Source of the DNA: Chloroflexota bacterium
Lineage (GTDB): Bacteria > Chloroflexota > Dormibacteria > Dormibacterales > Dormibacteraceae
DNA length: 6,275 nt
Assembly: GCA_003446775.1 (NCBI GenBank)
Contig: DMCH01000099.1
Location: 35,549 to 41,823, forward strand
Reading direction: 5' to 3'
The notes beneath the pieces were generated by a model. It was not told where the DNA came from. It saw only the letters and a list, made by a program, of their open reading frames with translations, and searched no databases. The translations under genes and the position numbers were made by a program. This document shows positions 5,676 to 6,275 of this stretch, one piece after another. Numbering within the stretch: position 1 is the stretch's first letter; every line of letters starts with the position of its first letter.

Positions 5676-5823
5676 GGCCGCGCTTAAGGTCTGGCCGAGG
5701 TGCGAGTACGGATGGCATACTTCAGCACGACGCGTCGACACGCGATGAGAGCGCGGGTCCGCAGGCAGGTGTTTACGAAATTGATCCATAGACGGACTCG
5801 GGACAAGGGAGGCCCCTCGCCGG
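5676..5823. other. Intergenic stretch after the gal operon
   Basis: These 148 bases separate the GH2-like gene from the proline-rich protein gene. I see no convincing intrinsic terminator for the operon and no clear promoter pair. The only structure noted is a ten-base palindrome, CGACGCGTCG, at 5728-5737, which could be an operator half-pair or chance in GC-rich DNA. A promoter for the downstream gene presumably lies here. Confidence 0.4.
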
Positions 5824-6275
5824 ATGCCAGTTGAAACCGTGTACGCCGATCTCGTCCTCGCGGTGGCGGCTCTGGTCGCGGGCCTTCTCTATCTGCGGGC
5901 GCGCCGGCGCCACGTCCGGCGCAAGAAGGCCGGCCCTCCGGTTCGTCCGGCGACGCCGATCCCGAACTCGGCTAGCCCTCCCAACCAATCCGTGACGACC
6001 TGGGCGCCGCCTCCGGTCGCCACCCACAACCCGAATATCGCCACGACCGTCGTCGCCCCGCCATCGCCGAGCTGGGACCAGCCGCCCGATAGGGGCGCCT
6101 CGTCGGGTTGGGGTCCGGGTACTCCGGCGGCCCCTGGCTCCGCGCCCGCGCCACCGCCACCTCCAGCCGCGCCACCGCCTCCGCCTCCAGCATTCGCGCC
6201 GGCTCCGGCACCCGCCGGGCCCGCGCCGACTTGGGGTGCGCCCCCGCCCGCGGCGCCGACCTCGCCGACCTCGCC
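5824..6275 (+). CDS. Membrane-anchored proline-rich protein (partial, 3' end missing)
   Basis: An ATG preceded by AAGGGAGG (5805-5812, eleven bases upstream) opens a frame that stays open for 150 codons to the window edge. Residues 7-24 form one hydrophobic membrane segment, followed at once by a very basic stretch, RARRRHVRRKK (25-35). By the positive-inside rule the short N-terminus is outside and the rest is cytoplasmic. From about 38 on, the protein is low-complexity and rich in Pro, Ala, Ser and Thr, with spaced Trp residues and runs of five and six prolines near 110-122. This looks like a flexible linker or docking region ahead of a domain that lies outside the window, as in actinobacterial-style regulatory or envelope proteins. 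No catalytic domain is visible and the function is unknown. A separate transcription unit is likely because of the 148-bp gap upstream. Confidence 0.7.
   Translation, partial: MPVETVYADLVLAVAALVAGLLYLRARRRHVRRKKAGPPVRPATPIPNSASPPNQSVTTWAPPPVATHNPNIATTVVAPPSPSWDQPPDRGASSGWGPGTPAAPGSAPAPPPPPAAPPPPPPAFAPAPAPAGPAPTWGAPPPAAPTSPTS

Noticed and set aside
5728..5737. Palindrome CGACGCGTCG as a regulator binding site
   Set aside because: A single ten-base GC-rich palindrome without a partner site or clear promoter is expected by chance.
5244..5789. Minus-strand open frame of 181 codons opposite the GH2-like gene end
   Set aside because: It is the antisense shadow of a well-supported gene in GC-rich DNA and shows no family motif.

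Overview
The window is GC-rich bacterial DNA with tightly packed genes, overlapping start and stop codons, and probable TTG and GTG starts. The gene content (a spermidine-synthase-like end, a hotdog thioesterase, a compact galT-galK pair, a GH2-like protein and a proline-rich membrane protein) fits a high-GC Gram-positive or related lineage such as Actinomycetota, Chloroflexota or Dormibacterota. This is an impression from codon use and protein style; no 16S or other marker is present.

Layout. Bases 1-114 are the 3' end of a plus-strand spermidine-synthase-like gene. Bases 115-269 are a convergent intergenic stretch with two GC-rich hairpins. Bases 270-704 hold a minus-strand hotdog acyl-CoA thioesterase of the YdiI/EntH/MenI type. 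Upstream of it, 705-1056 has no convincing protein gene but is dense in minus-strand RNA structure. A possible promoter (1001-1028) precedes an extended bulged hairpin (907-983), a second strong hairpin (840-872), a textbook terminator (12-bp stem, GAAA loop, T-rich tail), and a second terminator that repeats the last 16 bases of the first. I read this as an unrecognised structured RNA, either an independent small RNA or an attenuator-like leader of the thioesterase gene.

Bases 1057-5675 form a plus-strand block of four overlapping genes: a 53-residue basic protein of unknown function, galT, galK and a large GH2-like protein. The junctions are a TTGA overlap, an 11-bp overlap and a second TTGA overlap, so the four are probably co-transcribed and translationally coupled. 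GalK and GalT are the kinase and uridylyltransferase of the Leloir pathway, feeding galactose into the sugar-nucleotide pool. GalT keeps its metal and catalytic motifs; GalK keeps its GHMP motifs but is unusually short.

The GH2-like protein would be expected to release sugar for this pathway. However, at both places where GH2 enzymes carry their catalytic glutamates it reads differently: Asp in a HNDP motif and Ala in a TAFGAQ motif. It may therefore be a sugar-binding pseudo-glycosidase or use altered chemistry. After a 148-bp gap, an incomplete gene starts at 5824 for a membrane-anchored protein with a strongly proline-rich cytoplasmic region; it runs off the end.

The two points most worth a second look are the minus-strand structured RNA with duplicated terminator arms and the GH2-like protein lacking both canonical catalytic residues.
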